From IMG/VR virus record IMGVR_UViG_3300044729_003379, positions 1 to 64,000 of that record: DNA of 64,000 bases; one strand, written 5' to 3'. Below, one piece after another: positions 21,882 through 32,855 of this stretch. Numbering within the stretch: position 1 is the stretch's first letter; every line of letters begins with the position of its first letter. The position numbers and the translations under genes are program-made. Under the pieces are notes generated by a model. That model ran no database searches. It saw only the letters and a list, made by a program, of their open reading frames with translations, and had not been told where the DNA came from. This stretch comes from a virus.

Positions 21882-24800
21882 ATGGCAACGGCTCCAGTTA
21901 ATGTAAATGCCAATTTAAACTTTAATCCACAAAGTTTAAATGCAGCAAGTAGGCAGGTTCAATCTGCCTTTGGGAATATTAATATTCCCACCAAACCTCT
22001 TGCGGCGTTTAATAATTCTTTAGGAAGAATTACTGGACAAGCCTCTGAATTTGACAAATCAATCAATGCAGCTACTGCGCGTGTGTTCGCCTTCGGCGCG
22101 GCTGTTACCATCATTAATGGTATCTCCTCTTCTTTTAAATCTCTTGTTTCGGCGACGATAGAGGTTGAAAAGAGAATCACTGAAATTGGGGCAGTTCTTC
22201 AAACAACATCTTCCCAATTAAATGAATTCAAAAATGAAATTTTCGATGTTGCCAAAAATACTGGTCAAGCATTTTCTACCGTAGCCGACGCTGCTCAAGA
22301 ATTAGCAAGACAGGGTTTGTCGGCAGAAGAAACAGCGAAAAGATTAAATGCCTCGCTTATCTTAACAAGAATTTCTGGATTGGATGCAGAAGATTCTGTT
22401 AAAGCTTTAACTTCGGCTATTAACGGATTTGCTTCCGCTGGTTTATCTGCTGAACAAATTGTTAATAAATTGGTTGCCGTCGATACGGCCTTTGCCGTTT
22501 CCGCGAAAGACCTTGCAGACGGTTTCTCCCGCGCAGGTTCTACCGCAGAAGATGCTGGGGTTTCTTTTGATGAACTTCTTGGCTTAATTACTTCCGTTCA
22601 ACAAACGACTGCGAGAGGTGGTGCCGTTATTGGCAACGCCTTTAAATCTATTTTTGCAAGACTTTCAAGAGGAACCGTTATTGAAGATTTGAAAGCCCTT
22701 GGTGTTGAAATTGATCAAAGTCAAACAGGTGTTCAAAAATTACAAGCCCTCGCAACGGCTCTTCAAGGGATTTCTGATCCGACTCAAGCTAATGCAATTA
22801 AAGAACTTGCTGGTGGAGTTTTCCAAATTAACGTTGTTTCTGCTGCTTTAAAAGATTTATCAAATGAATCTTCTATTTTTGCACAAGCATCAAGAACGGC
22901 TGGAGAAGCTTCAAATGAAGCCTTCCAGAAAAATGCTGAATTGAATAAAACATTAGCTGCTCAATTTAATTCCTTAATTCAAGGATTAACTGAGTTGGGT
23001 TCGAAGATCGGGGATCTTTCTATTGCTCCTGTTATAGAAAAACTCCTCACGGGGGCAAATCAACTTATCGAAATCTTAAACAAGGTTTTCGATCCAGAGC
23101 AAGGCAACAAATTCATTCAAGGGTTTTTTAAAGGAATTGGTAATTTCTTGGCTGGTCCGGGTTTGATTTTGATTTCTGCGGCTTTCTTTAAATTGTTTCA
23201 ACTTGTGGCCAAGTTTGCAAAGGAAGGTATTTCAGACTTGTTTAAAATTGGAACCGAACAAGAGAAGATTAAAAATATTGAAGCAGGAATCGTCTCCCTT
23301 CTTCAAAAAGACGCTAATTTAAGACAGGTTCTTGCTAGTGCAACTGCTACTCAAGCCCAAAAAGAACAAGCAGTTATCAACGCTATTAAACAAGAAAATA
23401 TTCTCTTGACTCAACAGCAACAGATATTAAATAGTATTGCTTCTGCTGCAAGAACCGCTGGTGTTGGAGGATTTACTCCTAGTGGTGGGTTTTCTAAACG
23501 AAGTGGTAAAGGTAAATTTGCTGCTGGGTTTATGGAAGAAGAGGCAATGGCCAAGGCTTTAGGTGCTTCTAGTTCTGTAAAAGCCAAATATGGAAAAGGA
23601 ACAATTGATGGACAAAAGTTCATCATGAATAATCAAGAGGTTGAAATTCCAAACTTTGGTGGTGGAAAAGATAGTGCGGTTATTCCTACTTATGCTAGTG
23701 GTTTTGTTCCGAATTTTAATAAAAGGCCAAGACCTGTAAAAGTATCTTATAATCAACCATTAACAAAAAATGAAATAGAAGAATTTGGTATTAAAAAAGA
23801 CGAGATCGACAGCTTTAACAAAAAAATTAATTCTTTATCTGGCAAGTCATGGACATCACTTGATAATATCACGAAGAATAGCAAAAATCAAACAGATATA
23901 GCTGCGGCAAAAATTCTTTTAGCAAGAAGAGGCAAACAAAAAGAACAGAATCTGGAACAAGCTTTTGTTGGCTCTGCATTAAAACCATTAGATATAATGG
24001 CTCCAGAATTTGGATATTTAATTCCAGAATTCAAAAGATCACAGGAAATCGACCCAACCCAAAAATATAATACAAAAGATAAATGGAAGGGTAAGGTGGT
24101 TCATTTTAATTTATTAAACACACCTCTTCGCGGACCTTTTCCAGAAAAAATAATAGAATCAGAAAATAAAGATGAAGACATAGCTGATTCTGTTATGAAC
24201 AAGATAATTAGCGAAACCGTAAAATATGCCGACAAAATTGGCGATCCAATATTTCAAACGCCTAATTTAAGCGCAATAAAAAAGGGTCTTGGAGAAGGAG
24301 GCAATAGAGGTGCTTATGGAGCCGTTCTAGGCGCTGCTGGTGCAGCATTTGAAGCAGCTATGGTAGCTGGGCTAGGTATTGATAATGCAAATGTGCCAAA
24401 ACTTGGAGAAGCAGATTTTGATGTTGAAAATGTTTCTCCTTCGTTAGAAAAGTTATTCAATATATCAAATATATCTAGGGCAGATTTTAAAGTGAAAGAC
24501 TCAGAAACGGGTATTTCAAGTTTCGGAAGAAAGATTTTAAATACAGGAAAATATAATAATGTTTTAAAAGATTATCTAAATTTACCAGACGAAAACGAAA
24601 AAGAAACTTCCAAAAGGCCAAGAAAGAAGAACAGGACAAGAGCATCTGGTTTCATCCCAAATTTTAACTCCTTAAACAAAGGAGTTCCTATTTCTCAAAT
24701 TCGCGCACATTTTGATGAATTCGGAAATCCAATTGCCGTAACCAATAAACGAGATGAACCAAATGGATTAAAAGATGCAATAAAGAGAGAGAAAAGAGGG

Positions 24801-27701
24801 GAGAGTATGTTTGCTGGGGGTTTTATTCCTAACTTTGCCGTTCCTAAAAAGGTTAAATTAAAATCGAGAAATGCAGGACAGGCAACAGGGGTTCCAGAAG
24901 AAAGTGGTGGAGTTTTTGGCAAAAGCGCGGTAACTGGATTAGCTATTTCTTCTCTTATTTCTGTTGGAATAAATCCTCTTACTGAATCTTTAAAAATAAG
25001 CTCAGAACAAATCCAAAAAGAAATAGATAAAAGAGACGAGTTAAATTCAAAATTAGATGAAGAGAAGCAAAAAGAAAAGCAAGACCCGTCTGTAATTAAG
25101 GATTTAGAAAAACAGATTGAATCTTTGAATAAGTCTGTTTCAACAATGGAGTCAACAAATGCCTCTATAGAAAAAACGGTTGGGACAATCGCTGGGGTTG
25201 CTAATATTGCATCAACGTTAAGTGGGTTTATTGATTTTAAAAAATCATTTACAAAAATAGGCCCAGCTTTATCAAGAGGCGCTCCTAGCCTCGGATTAGC
25301 TGCGGCAGGTGGCGCTGGCGGTGCTGGTGGTGCTGCTGCTGGGACAGGATTGCTTGGGGTTGGTGCTGGAACTGTTGTTGGTTTAGGCGCTGCTGCTTTA
25401 GCTGTAGGAGTCGGGATCGGAGAGGCGATTAAATTTGTGGTAGGTTCAGAAATTGAAAAAGCAGAACAAAAAGCCAATGCCCCATTTCAAAAAGCTAGAG
25501 AAATGTCTGGCGTTGGTTTTAGAGCAGAAAGATTTGCTCAAAAACAAAAAGAACTTGCCGATTTACAAAGACAACGCCAAGAATTAGATCAACAAAGAGT
25601 TGATATTAAAAATTCAGTAAATAGAACGGTTGTAAATCCTTATGCAGAAAGAGAGATTTTCGATAAAACAAACATCTTAGGAACAGAAGGAATTGTCGAT
25701 TTTACTAAAGAAGTTAATTCCTTGTCTCAAGGAATGGATGATATTTCAAAAATGCAAATGTCTAGAAAACCTCAGACTTTGCAGGGAGAAATAAGAACAG
25801 CAAGAATGTTTAGCGATAAACAATTTGAAAGACAAAAAGAAGAAAGATCCTTAGAATTTAGAAGCAAGCAAGTTTCTTCTTCTCTTGAATCTGGAAAGAT
25901 TCTTGAACAATTAATTCCAAAGAAAGTTGATATTCCTACAAATGTTACCGATGATGTTTTAAAGGGTTTAGAAAAACAATTATCTGAGGAATCTCAGAAG
26001 TTCCAAGATACAGAAAAGGTTTCAAAATTGGGTTCAGAAATTCAAAAATTATATGGAGATTTGGCTAAGATTCCTTATGGAATTAGAGATCCAAAATTTA
26101 ATGAAGAAGTCGCTCTTAAACAAAAACAAATAGAAGTAAAAACAGAACAACAAAGAAAAGAATCAGTAAAACCATTACTAGCAGAAAGCGATGAAAAAAG
26201 AATAGCTGATCTCCAAAAACAAATCGAAGCAAGAAAATCTGTCGAAACAAGAAAACAAGCTGAGTCCAGAAAAACTGGATTAATGCAAGATGTTACAAAA
26301 TCATTCGGTAATTTATTGAATATTGATTTTAATAAATTTAAGAACTCTGATGGTAACTTTACGTCGCAATCTATAAACGATTTTTCTGCGGCACAAAAAG
26401 ATGCACTCAAAGACCTTGATAGCAAAGTTGCTTCTTTGGAAGCAGCCTTGGGCGAAACAGCAACGGAAGATCAAAAGAAAACAAACGCAGAATTTATACA
26501 AAAGTATAAAGAAAACGCACAACAATTAGCAAAAGACCAATCAGACGCCTTTAGACAAGCTTCAATTGCTGATTTTCAAAATAGACAAAATATATTAAGA
26601 CAAGAACAGGAGCTTCTCAATAAATTTATTGATGATTTTAATGCCAGCTTCGGACAAAATCTTGATTCGGTAATTTCTAGCTTAGATAATCTCAGAAATG
26701 CAACACCAATTGCTCAGGCTAGAGATTTCTCTATAGGAAAGATTGGACAGGGAAGTATTACTAGAAAACCCGGAAGTGCAACTTTAGGGGGTGGAACCTT
26801 GGGTCAAAGGTCAGACATTTTTGCATCTAGACTTAACACAGTTAAACAGTTTGAAAGCCAATTTTCTCAATCTCAATTATCTGGATTGCTTGACCCAGTT
26901 CAACAAGCCAAGTTTAGAAGTAATTTAGCTGGACAAACATTGGGTGGTGGATCAGTTTCTGCCATACAACAGGACTTAATCACACCAGCGGCCCAACAAT
27001 TAATTGGAAAAGACGGAGTTCTTTCTCAGGTTTCTAAAACAGCAAACGCAGGTGCATTAAATCAAGGCGCAGGTTTACAGCTTGAAAACCTTATCAAAGG
27101 ATTAAAGGGGTTAGCTGGACAGACTAAAGATAACTCCCTTCTTCAAAAAATATCTGAACTCGAAAAACTTAGAGGAGGAAGTGCTTCTGATATTGTCAGC
27201 GGAATTTCTGGACTTGATCTTGATAAATTCAAATCTCTTGGAGAATCTGGTCAATTATCTGGTCAACAGCTTCAAATAGAAGCCTTATCTGGCATAACTG
27301 GTTTGGGGAAAATGTTAAACGGAGAAGCCCTTCTTAATGAACAGCAAAAGTTAACACAATCTAATCAAGAATTAACAAAGGCAATTCAATCATTAAGCGA
27401 TTTCCTCAAAGAAAGAGGGCTTAGTCCTCTTGACGAAAAGGGAAATGTTAAATCTCCATCTATTGAAGTTGTTGAATCAGAGGAAGCAAATAAAGAGCAA
27501 ATTGCCGCAATTAAACAAAAGGCGAAAGAACTCGATGACGCGATTATTATTGCTACTCAAAGTGTTCGTTCTTCAAAAGACGCCTATATAGAGGCTTCTA
27601 AAGCATATTCTGCGCTTGTTCAAAATATAACAAATAATCCAATTCCATCAGGAAAACCGGGTTCTACTGGAGAACCAGATCCGAATACGCAACCAAGATA
27701 A
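21882..27701 (+). CDS. Tail tape measure protein with inserted module
   Basis: 1939 residues. Residues about 90-390 are a TP901-type tape-measure core (AADAAQELARQGLSAEE, then GFSRAGSTAEDAGVSFDEL, RGGAVIGNAFKSIFARLSRG). Hydrophobic helices follow at about 420-445. GF(V/I)PNF motifs stand at residues 607-613, 923-929 and 980-986. The 614-922 segment between the first two is a separate globular module with Glu824, Asp845 and Asp868-Phe-Lys870 in PD-(D/E)XK-like order. A Gly/Ala-rich membrane-like region (about 1140-1190) and long coiled coils complete the protein. At about 0.15 nm per residue the tail would be near 290 nm. The large antisense frames inside are shadows. Confidence 0.9.
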   Translation: MATAPVNVNANLNFNPQSLNAASRQVQSAFGNINIPTKPLAAFNNSLGRITGQASEFDKSINAATARVFAFGAAVTIINGISSSFKSLVSATIEVEKRITEIGAVLQTTSSQLNEFKNEIFDVAKNTGQAFSTVADAAQELARQGLSAEETAKRLNASLILTRISGLDAEDSVKALTSAINGFASAGLSAEQIVNKLVAVDTAFAVSAKDLADGFSRAGSTAEDAGVSFDELLGLITSVQQTTARGGAVIGNAFKSIFARLSRGTVIEDLKALGVEIDQSQTGVQKLQALATALQGISDPTQANAIKELAGGVFQINVVSAALKDLSNESSIFAQASRTAGEASNEAFQKNAELNKTLAAQFNSLIQGLTELGSKIGDLSIAPVIEKLLTGANQLIEILNKVFDPEQGNKFIQGFFKGIGNFLAGPGLILISAAFFKLFQLVAKFAKEGISDLFKIGTEQEKIKNIEAGIVSLLQKDANLRQVLASATATQAQKEQAVINAIKQENILLTQQQQILNSIASAARTAGVGGFTPSGGFSKRSGKGKFAAGFMEEEAMAKALGASSSVKAKYGKGTIDGQKFIMNNQEVEIPNFGGGKDSAVIPTYASGFVPNFNKRPRPVKVSYNQPLTKNEIEEFGIKKDEIDSFNKKINSLSGKSWTSLDNITKNSKNQTDIAAAKILLARRGKQKEQNLEQAFVGSALKPLDIMAPEFGYLIPEFKRSQEIDPTQKYNTKDKWKGKVVHFNLLNTPLRGPFPEKIIESENKDEDIADSVMNKIISETVKYADKIGDPIFQTPNLSAIKKGLGEGGNRGAYGAVLGAAGAAFEAAMVAGLGIDNANVPKLGEADFDVENVSPSLEKLFNISNISRADFKVKDSETGISSFGRKILNTGKYNNVLKDYLNLPDENEKETSKRPRKKNRTRASGFIPNFNSLNKGVPISQIRAHFDEFGNPIAVTNKRDEPNGLKDAIKREKRGESMFAGGFIPNFAVPKKVKLKSRNAGQATGVPEESGGVFGKSAVTGLAISSLISVGINPLTESLKISSEQIQKEIDKRDELNSKLDEEKQKEKQDPSVIKDLEKQIESLNKSVSTMESTNASIEKTVGTIAGVANIASTLSGFIDFKKSFTKIGPALSRGAPSLGLAAAGGAGGAGGAAAGTGLLGVGAGTVVGLGAAALAVGVGIGEAIKFVVGSEIEKAEQKANAPFQKAREMSGVGFRAERFAQKQKELADLQRQRQELDQQRVDIKNSVNRTVVNPYAEREIFDKTNILGTEGIVDFTKEVNSLSQGMDDISKMQMSRKPQTLQGEIRTARMFSDKQFERQKEERSLEFRSKQVSSSLESGKILEQLIPKKVDIPTNVTDDVLKGLEKQLSEESQKFQDTEKVSKLGSEIQKLYGDLAKIPYGIRDPKFNEEVALKQKQIEVKTEQQRKESVKPLLAESDEKRIADLQKQIEARKSVETRKQAESRKTGLMQDVTKSFGNLLNIDFNKFKNSDGNFTSQSINDFSAAQKDALKDLDSKVASLEAALGETATEDQKKTNAEFIQKYKENAQQLAKDQSDAFRQASIADFQNRQNILRQEQELLNKFIDDFNASFGQNLDSVISSLDNLRNATPIAQARDFSIGKIGQGSITRKPGSATLGGGTLGQRSDIFASRLNTVKQFESQFSQSQLSGLLDPVQQAKFRSNLAGQTLGGGSVSAIQQDLITPAAQQLIGKDGVLSQVSKTANAGALNQGAGLQLENLIKGLKGLAGQTKDNSLLQKISELEKLRGGSASDIVSGISGLDLDKFKSLGESGQLSGQQLQIEALSGITGLGKMLNGEALLNEQQKLTQSNQELTKAIQSLSDFLKERGLSPLDEKGNVKSPSIEVVESEEANKEQIAAIKQKAKELDDAIIIATQSVRSSKDAYIEASKAYSALVQNITNNPIPSGKPGSTGEPDPNTQPR

Positions 27702-27704
27702 CAA

Positions 27705-29237
27705 ATGCCTCTTTTCGTTACAAAAATCAATTCAGAATCTACTGATGTAAATTTTACATACCTCAACGGAGAGTCTATTTGGGGTTATGTGATTTCGTCG
27801 AGTTATGAATTCGATATTTCAGACACTACCTATACAGATGGTGACGATATTTTATACGAAGGAAAAGATGCGTTAGATAGGGTTTATTTGAACCAAAATA
27901 TCGTTGGCAAAATAGGATCGAACGAAATAATAAATGGATTAGTTACCTCTATTTCTTATCCAGAAACTCCAAGCGTAGGAAGAACAACTGCCTCTATTTC
28001 TATTCAAGAAAGAAAGAGGGTTGATTCTCACGGTGCCTTGGAAAGCGTTATCAACAACATTCCTTCTCCCCAAGATGTTGAATCTTTTAGTGAAACTTTT
28101 TCTTTTGAACGAAGTGAAAACTCTTATTCTAGGACTAGGAACGTTTCTTTAAAATACAAACAAGATGCTGGCCATTTCTTTTTGGACAAAGCCAAGATTT
28201 TTGTGCAAAATATGTTTTTCGAATCTAGACCGTCATTTGGGTATCAGAATGATGGTATTTCTGAAAATGCAAGATTCAATCTTAATTTAAAACCAATCTT
28301 TACAGAAGAAATTGATTTATTAAATAAAGAGATTTCTTTTTCAGAAACGGTCAACACCAATAGGATTAATTTACAAAACCTATCTTCCGAGTCTGTTAAG
28401 ATAAATCAAAGCACAGACGAAAATGGATACAAAAGTAAAACCTACACAGCAACATTGAAGGCTTTGCAGGAACCGCTTGAATCCAATATAAACAATATCA
28501 TCAAAACGTTTGTAGACGAAGTTTACCAAGAAAATTCAGCCGAATTCAAATATCCAGTATCCATTAGTAAAACCCTTAATTCTGATGGGGGAACTGCTGA
28601 AGTCTCTGTTTCTTTTAATAGTAATCCTAGTTTGAATTCAATTACCAATGCATTATATACGGTTTCTAAAACAAGAGAAGGAGAATGGGATGAATACTCA
28701 TTTTCGATGACGATAAAATCAAAAGGTATTTCTAATTTCTCTGCATTTATAAATGCCAAAAATTATTGGATACAAAATAAAGATATTGGATTAACAAAAG
28801 TTCTTTCTTTATTTCCAGAAGCCGCCTCTTTTTCTTTATATGAAAAAAGTATAAAGGTTTCTTTTGACGAATTCAATAGAACGGTTCAACACGATGTTGT
28901 TTATACTACTAATCCAGATTATCAATCAAATGGAAACATTTTAAAACAAGCCATAACGGTTTCTGATCAAAAAGGGGTGGAGAGATTTGCAATTGTTCCT
29001 ATTTTAGGAGAAAGGGAATTGTTAAGGAGGAGAGCTAATTCAAAAACACTTTCTTCTCGTTCTGTAAATGTGACAATGACTTCTAAGGATTTAAAATCGT
29101 TAGAATCTCAAGCCTTGACAATTGCCCAATCTTATGTTCCTACCGCTGCTTATTATTACATTAGTAATAAAACTACAAAATTTGACCCCATTAATGGTGT
29201 ATCTACAGCTACAGTGAACTTCGATTATTTTGATTAA
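27705..29237 (+). CDS. Distal tail/baseplate protein with internal repeats
   Basis: 510 residues, almost entirely beta, MPLFVTKINSESTDVNF onward. Repeating strand blocks of about 110-120 residues (for example ISFSETVNTNRIN, VSISKTLNSDGGTAEVSVSF, IKVSFDEFNRTVQHDVVY) have the alternating pattern of stacked tail domains. It starts three bases after the tape measure stop and overlaps the next gene by one base. Probably part of the tail tip complex. It looks related to the following gene, but this needs an alignment. Confidence 0.6.
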   Translation: MPLFVTKINSESTDVNFTYLNGESIWGYVISSSYEFDISDTTYTDGDDILYEGKDALDRVYLNQNIVGKIGSNEIINGLVTSISYPETPSVGRTTASISIQERKRVDSHGALESVINNIPSPQDVESFSETFSFERSENSYSRTRNVSLKYKQDAGHFFLDKAKIFVQNMFFESRPSFGYQNDGISENARFNLNLKPIFTEEIDLLNKEISFSETVNTNRINLQNLSSESVKINQSTDENGYKSKTYTATLKALQEPLESNINNIIKTFVDEVYQENSAEFKYPVSISKTLNSDGGTAEVSVSFNSNPSLNSITNALYTVSKTREGEWDEYSFSMTIKSKGISNFSAFINAKNYWIQNKDIGLTKVLSLFPEAASFSLYEKSIKVSFDEFNRTVQHDVVYTTNPDYQSNGNILKQAITVSDQKGVERFAIVPILGERELLRRRANSKTLSSRSVNVTMTSKDLKSLESQALTIAQSYVPTAAYYYISNKTTKFDPINGVSTATVNFDYFD

Positions 29238-30811
29238 TGTCAAAAGAAATTTCATACGGAAATTACACATTTCCTCATCCATACCCTTTTTTGGGTATTA
29301 GTCATGAACCAGTTATTGTTAGTGGGGTTCTTGATCATAGTATTCTTACAGCTTCTCTTGTTGGAGAGTTAACTGGATGTAACTTAACCAGTTTAAAAAG
29401 GCAAAAGGATAATTTGATTTTGGCATTATCGACGGGTTTTCAAACTCTTATTGTTGGGGAAAAGACGTATAGTTATGCACAACCTGTTTCTGTTTCTTTT
29501 TCTTCTTCAAATATAAGGAACACACTTCCTTATTCAATTGATTTTACAATACAAAACGAGACTGACTTTTCTCAATTTTACGGAATAAGAGACCCAATTG
29601 ATACTTGGTCTTTTAACGAAGCAGAAGATAGAACCGTTTCTGCGGTTCATACCGTAAGTGCCTACGGAAATAAAATCACAGGAGATTCTTTTACCAATGC
29701 ATCTAATTTTGTGAATTCAAGAACAACTGGATTCGATATAAATTTGGCTAGTTTTTTTTCTGGCAAATCTCCAATTTTAATCAGCAAGAACGAAGAAATA
29801 AACAGATTTGAAAACTTTTACTCTGTTGTTGAGAATTGGAAGTGTTCTATTTCTCCGAATGATTTTGATAAACAAGATAGTATAGTTAGAGCAAATTGTT
29901 CAATTAATTACGACCAAGATGGAGTGTTGAACATTTCTGTGAATGGAACAATTGAAGGTGGAATTAGCGGTTCCGCATCTACTGGGTATTTTACAGACAG
30001 TGACGCAAAACTGTTTGCACAAAATGCGCTAGCTAATTGTAAGAGTGAAATTGAAAATGATTTATATGGATTACTTTTTACAAGCGCGACAAGTAATTCT
30101 TATGATATAGATACTGGAAATAACTCAATTTCCTTCTCTTATGAATTTTCCAACGCCCATGATATAAGACCAACCGGGGTTTTGCATGATTATTCTTCTT
30201 CTGTTTCTGCCAATAAAGATTCTTCCGAAATAACAGTTTCAACACAAGGAAGAGTTTATTACAAAGGTTTAAATAATCAAGTTACTGGTTCTAGTCCAGA
30301 ACTCGAAACTAAGTTTCAAATGGTAAATGCTTATTTTAGTGGGGTAAATCCATTTATTCAATCGTTTTATACTCATGATTTATTCATAACAAATATTACT
30401 GATTATTCTTTATTGCCTCTTAACGCTTCCGTCAGATCCCTAAATGTGACGAAAGACCCATTTTCTCCTTCTATTGATTACGATTATACTTATTCTAATT
30501 TTATTGATTTCTTTTCTGGAAATCTTTTAAACCCAAGTATTTCTATAAATACAGAACAGGAATATTCAAAACACGCAATTCAACAAACTGTAGATAATTC
30601 TTTTGCAGTCCAAAGAATCTATACATCGAACAAAAAGGTTTCTGTATCTGTTAATGGGCAAATTCCTAGTGGTAAAAATGTAAATACAGTTGTAAATATT
30701 GTAAGCGGATACATTAAAAACTATTCGGTTCCAAATGGATTTTTGACAGAAAACTCTATAGAAACAGGAAACGGACAACTTGCGATGAGTCAATCATTTT
30801 TCTTTAAATAA
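29237..30811 (+). CDS. Baseplate/tail tip protein, probable relative of the previous gene
   Basis: 524 residues, beta-rich, with strand blocks of similar spacing to the upstream gene (SINYDQDGVLNISVNGTIEGG, NSISFSYEFSNAHDI, KVSVSVNGQIPSGK). The N-terminus contains PYPFLGISHEPVIVSG. It is joined to its neighbours by one-base overlaps (TAATG). Likely another tail tip component; whether the pair arose by duplication is open. Confidence 0.55.
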   Translation: MSKEISYGNYTFPHPYPFLGISHEPVIVSGVLDHSILTASLVGELTGCNLTSLKRQKDNLILALSTGFQTLIVGEKTYSYAQPVSVSFSSSNIRNTLPYSIDFTIQNETDFSQFYGIRDPIDTWSFNEAEDRTVSAVHTVSAYGNKITGDSFTNASNFVNSRTTGFDINLASFFSGKSPILISKNEEINRFENFYSVVENWKCSISPNDFDKQDSIVRANCSINYDQDGVLNISVNGTIEGGISGSASTGYFTDSDAKLFAQNALANCKSEIENDLYGLLFTSATSNSYDIDTGNNSISFSYEFSNAHDIRPTGVLHDYSSSVSANKDSSEITVSTQGRVYYKGLNNQVTGSSPELETKFQMVNAYFSGVNPFIQSFYTHDLFITNITDYSLLPLNASVRSLNVTKDPFSPSIDYDYTYSNFIDFFSGNLLNPSISINTEQEYSKHAIQQTVDNSFAVQRIYTSNKKVSVSVNGQIPSGKNVNTVVNIVSGYIKNYSVPNGFLTENSIETGNGQLAMSQSFFFK

Positions 30812-32142
30812 TGAATAAAGCTTTTGAAAATTTAATAGATGCTTATGTCTTTGGTTCCACTGGCACATTGATGTTATATTACGATATGAACACCTTTGGA
30901 GTCGAAAATGGTAGTGGATATGTAAAAAACGTATCTCCATCATCTACGGTTGGATACAATAATGCCTTTCTGGATTCTGGAAAGAACACGGGAATGTTCA
31001 GAAGTGGCAATTATAGCGGCTGCAATTTGGCATATTCTAAACTTACAATTGATTCATTTAATAATGGCTTTTTAAATACAGGAAACACAGATTGGTATGC
31101 TACTTTTCTATTTTCATTTACCAAAACACACCAAGAGGATGGAGTTTTATTTGGATGCTTAAATAAAGATACTATTGATTATTATGGACTTTCTGGAACC
31201 TATGGAAGGGGATTTAATATTGGAGTTAATGATAGAAATCAATTATTTTTCCAAGGTATAGATTTTGAACAAGGACCATATATCATAACATCAGATTCTT
31301 TTGAATTAGCAAATAAAAATCTGTGTTCTGTAGTTATAAATCCAAGTAACGTTTCTTTTGGTTATTATGATTTAGGTTCTGATCGTTTTTATGAACAAAC
31401 AAAAATAACAAATATTAATATTGAAAATATTTTTAGTAACGAGAAATTTTATATTGGAGGTTCTAATTTTTATTATAAAAATCCTTCTTTTAGTGGTTAT
31501 ATTGATAATTTTGCAATATTATCTGGTGATTATCATCCAAGCACATTGAAATCGTTAATGTCTGGATTTGTATCAATGGAGATTATTGATACTGGTTCTC
31601 TAGATTTTTCTTCTTTAATAACTGGATATGAAATAGAAATAATACAGGAAACAGGTATAACAGGTTATGTTGCAACTTTAACTGGTTCTAAGAATTTATA
31701 TACTACTGGTTATTTTTTTGAAAGAGTTCCCATCTCCTCTTCTAATAGCACACCAATTGTTGAAGGAAATAGAATTATAACTGGTTATTCTTTAGCAAAT
31801 GGAATTATTTACAATGAAGAAATTGGAAATATTTATGTTACTGATCAATACGTTACATCTGGAAACGATGCACACGCAACACTTGGTTTAATATCTGAAC
31901 TATTGACATTTCAAACTGGTGGAAAAACATTATTGAAATATAAAGTTAATCAGACAGGTGTTTTACCTCTTTATAGACTTGATGCATTAACTGGTTTTAT
32001 TGGTCCTACTGGTTTATCAATTGATCCATTAACACAACAACAATTTATAGAAGGAAGCACTGGATATGATTATGTTCTTAATACAGGATTAATGAATGAA
32101 TATCAACACAATTACATTTACTATCTAAGCGAAAGATTATGA
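30811..32142 (+). CDS. Tail protein with LamG/concanavalin-like domain
   Basis: 443 residues. Residues about 75-260 have the look of a laminin-G/concanavalin A-like jelly roll: DWYATFLFSFTKTHQ, GVLFGCLNKD, RNQLFFQG, FYIGGSNFYYKNPSFSGYID and FAILSGDYHP. A Thr/Gly/Tyr-rich C-terminal half (repeated TGY and TGL words) follows. Carbohydrate or receptor recognition at the tail tip is likely. The DNA from here to 35.4 kb is markedly more AT-rich than the capsid genes. Confidence 0.6.
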   Translation: MNKAFENLIDAYVFGSTGTLMLYYDMNTFGVENGSGYVKNVSPSSTVGYNNAFLDSGKNTGMFRSGNYSGCNLAYSKLTIDSFNNGFLNTGNTDWYATFLFSFTKTHQEDGVLFGCLNKDTIDYYGLSGTYGRGFNIGVNDRNQLFFQGIDFEQGPYIITSDSFELANKNLCSVVINPSNVSFGYYDLGSDRFYEQTKITNINIENIFSNEKFYIGGSNFYYKNPSFSGYIDNFAILSGDYHPSTLKSLMSGFVSMEIIDTGSLDFSSLITGYEIEIIQETGITGYVATLTGSKNLYTTGYFFERVPISSSNSTPIVEGNRIITGYSLANGIIYNEEIGNIYVTDQYVTSGNDAHATLGLISELLTFQTGGKTLLKYKVNQTGVLPLYRLDALTGFIGPTGLSIDPLTQQQFIEGSTGYDYVLNTGLMNEYQHNYIYYLSERL

Positions 32143-32855
32143 TAGAATACTATTTAAATACAGGAGTCGAAGATGACTCAGACAACTATTACAGAAATAC
32201 TCAATTATCTAATGCGAGTGTTTTTATTGATTCTAATAATAAATTTATAAATCAAGTTTATGCAGATGGACAGACTCTTTTAGAGGACGATGTTACAGAA
32301 ACATCGTTAAGCACTTCAATTAAAACTTATACGCATAGTGGTGATTTTTATATTGATTCCTTTTCTTTAAAAAATTCTGGTGATTATTATAATTTTGAAG
32401 GCATTGAAACAGTAAATTATGACATAATGCAATCTGGAAAAAGACCATTCTTTGAATCTGATAATTTTAATAATTTATTGAATGGATTTGCAAATAAAAT
32501 TGCTGGACAAGTAAGTGGAGATCTATTTTTTATTAATGGAATTAAATTAATAAGTGGTATTCATTATTATGTTCATAATGGAATTTTTGAGTGGAATGAT
32601 GGTAATCCAACATCTTTAGAACTCAGTGGAATAATGTTTTCTATGCCAAATAATTTTGATGTTATCATAACTGGTCAGTATGACATATATAATCAAAATT
32701 TTAAAATAGGAACAACAGTTGCCTATTTAAATGGTGTAAGATTATATCAAGATGATTTATTGGAAACATCAACAATAAATACTCTAATAAATACAGGAAT
32801 TGAAGCAAAAATAAGATTCTCACCAAAGAGACAAGAACAAATTATCTTCTTTTGA
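32139..32855 (+). CDS. Hypothetical tail tip protein
   Basis: 238 residues, Asn/Tyr/Ser-rich and strand-rich (FYIDSFSLKNSGDYYNF, KIGTTVAYLNGVRLYQDDLLE). The phrase VAYLNGVRLYQDDL resembles the short lobes seen in fibre and tail-tip proteins. It overlaps the previous gene by 4 bases and precedes the next by three. Structural by context. Confidence 0.5.
   Translation: MIEYYLNTGVEDDSDNYYRNTQLSNASVFIDSNNKFINQVYADGQTLLEDDVTETSLSTSIKTYTHSGDFYIDSFSLKNSGDYYNFEGIETVNYDIMQSGKRPFFESDNFNNLLNGFANKIAGQVSGDLFFINGIKLISGIHYYVHNGIFEWNDGNPTSLELSGIMFSMPNNFDVIITGQYDIYNQNFKIGTTVAYLNGVRLYQDDLLETSTINTLINTGIEAKIRFSPKRQEQIIFF

Noticed and set aside
24695-25477. 260-codon minus-strand ORF inside the tape measure
   Set aside because: Ala/Pro/Ser-rich antisense of the tape-measure coding frame, with no promoter and no neighbours on that strand.
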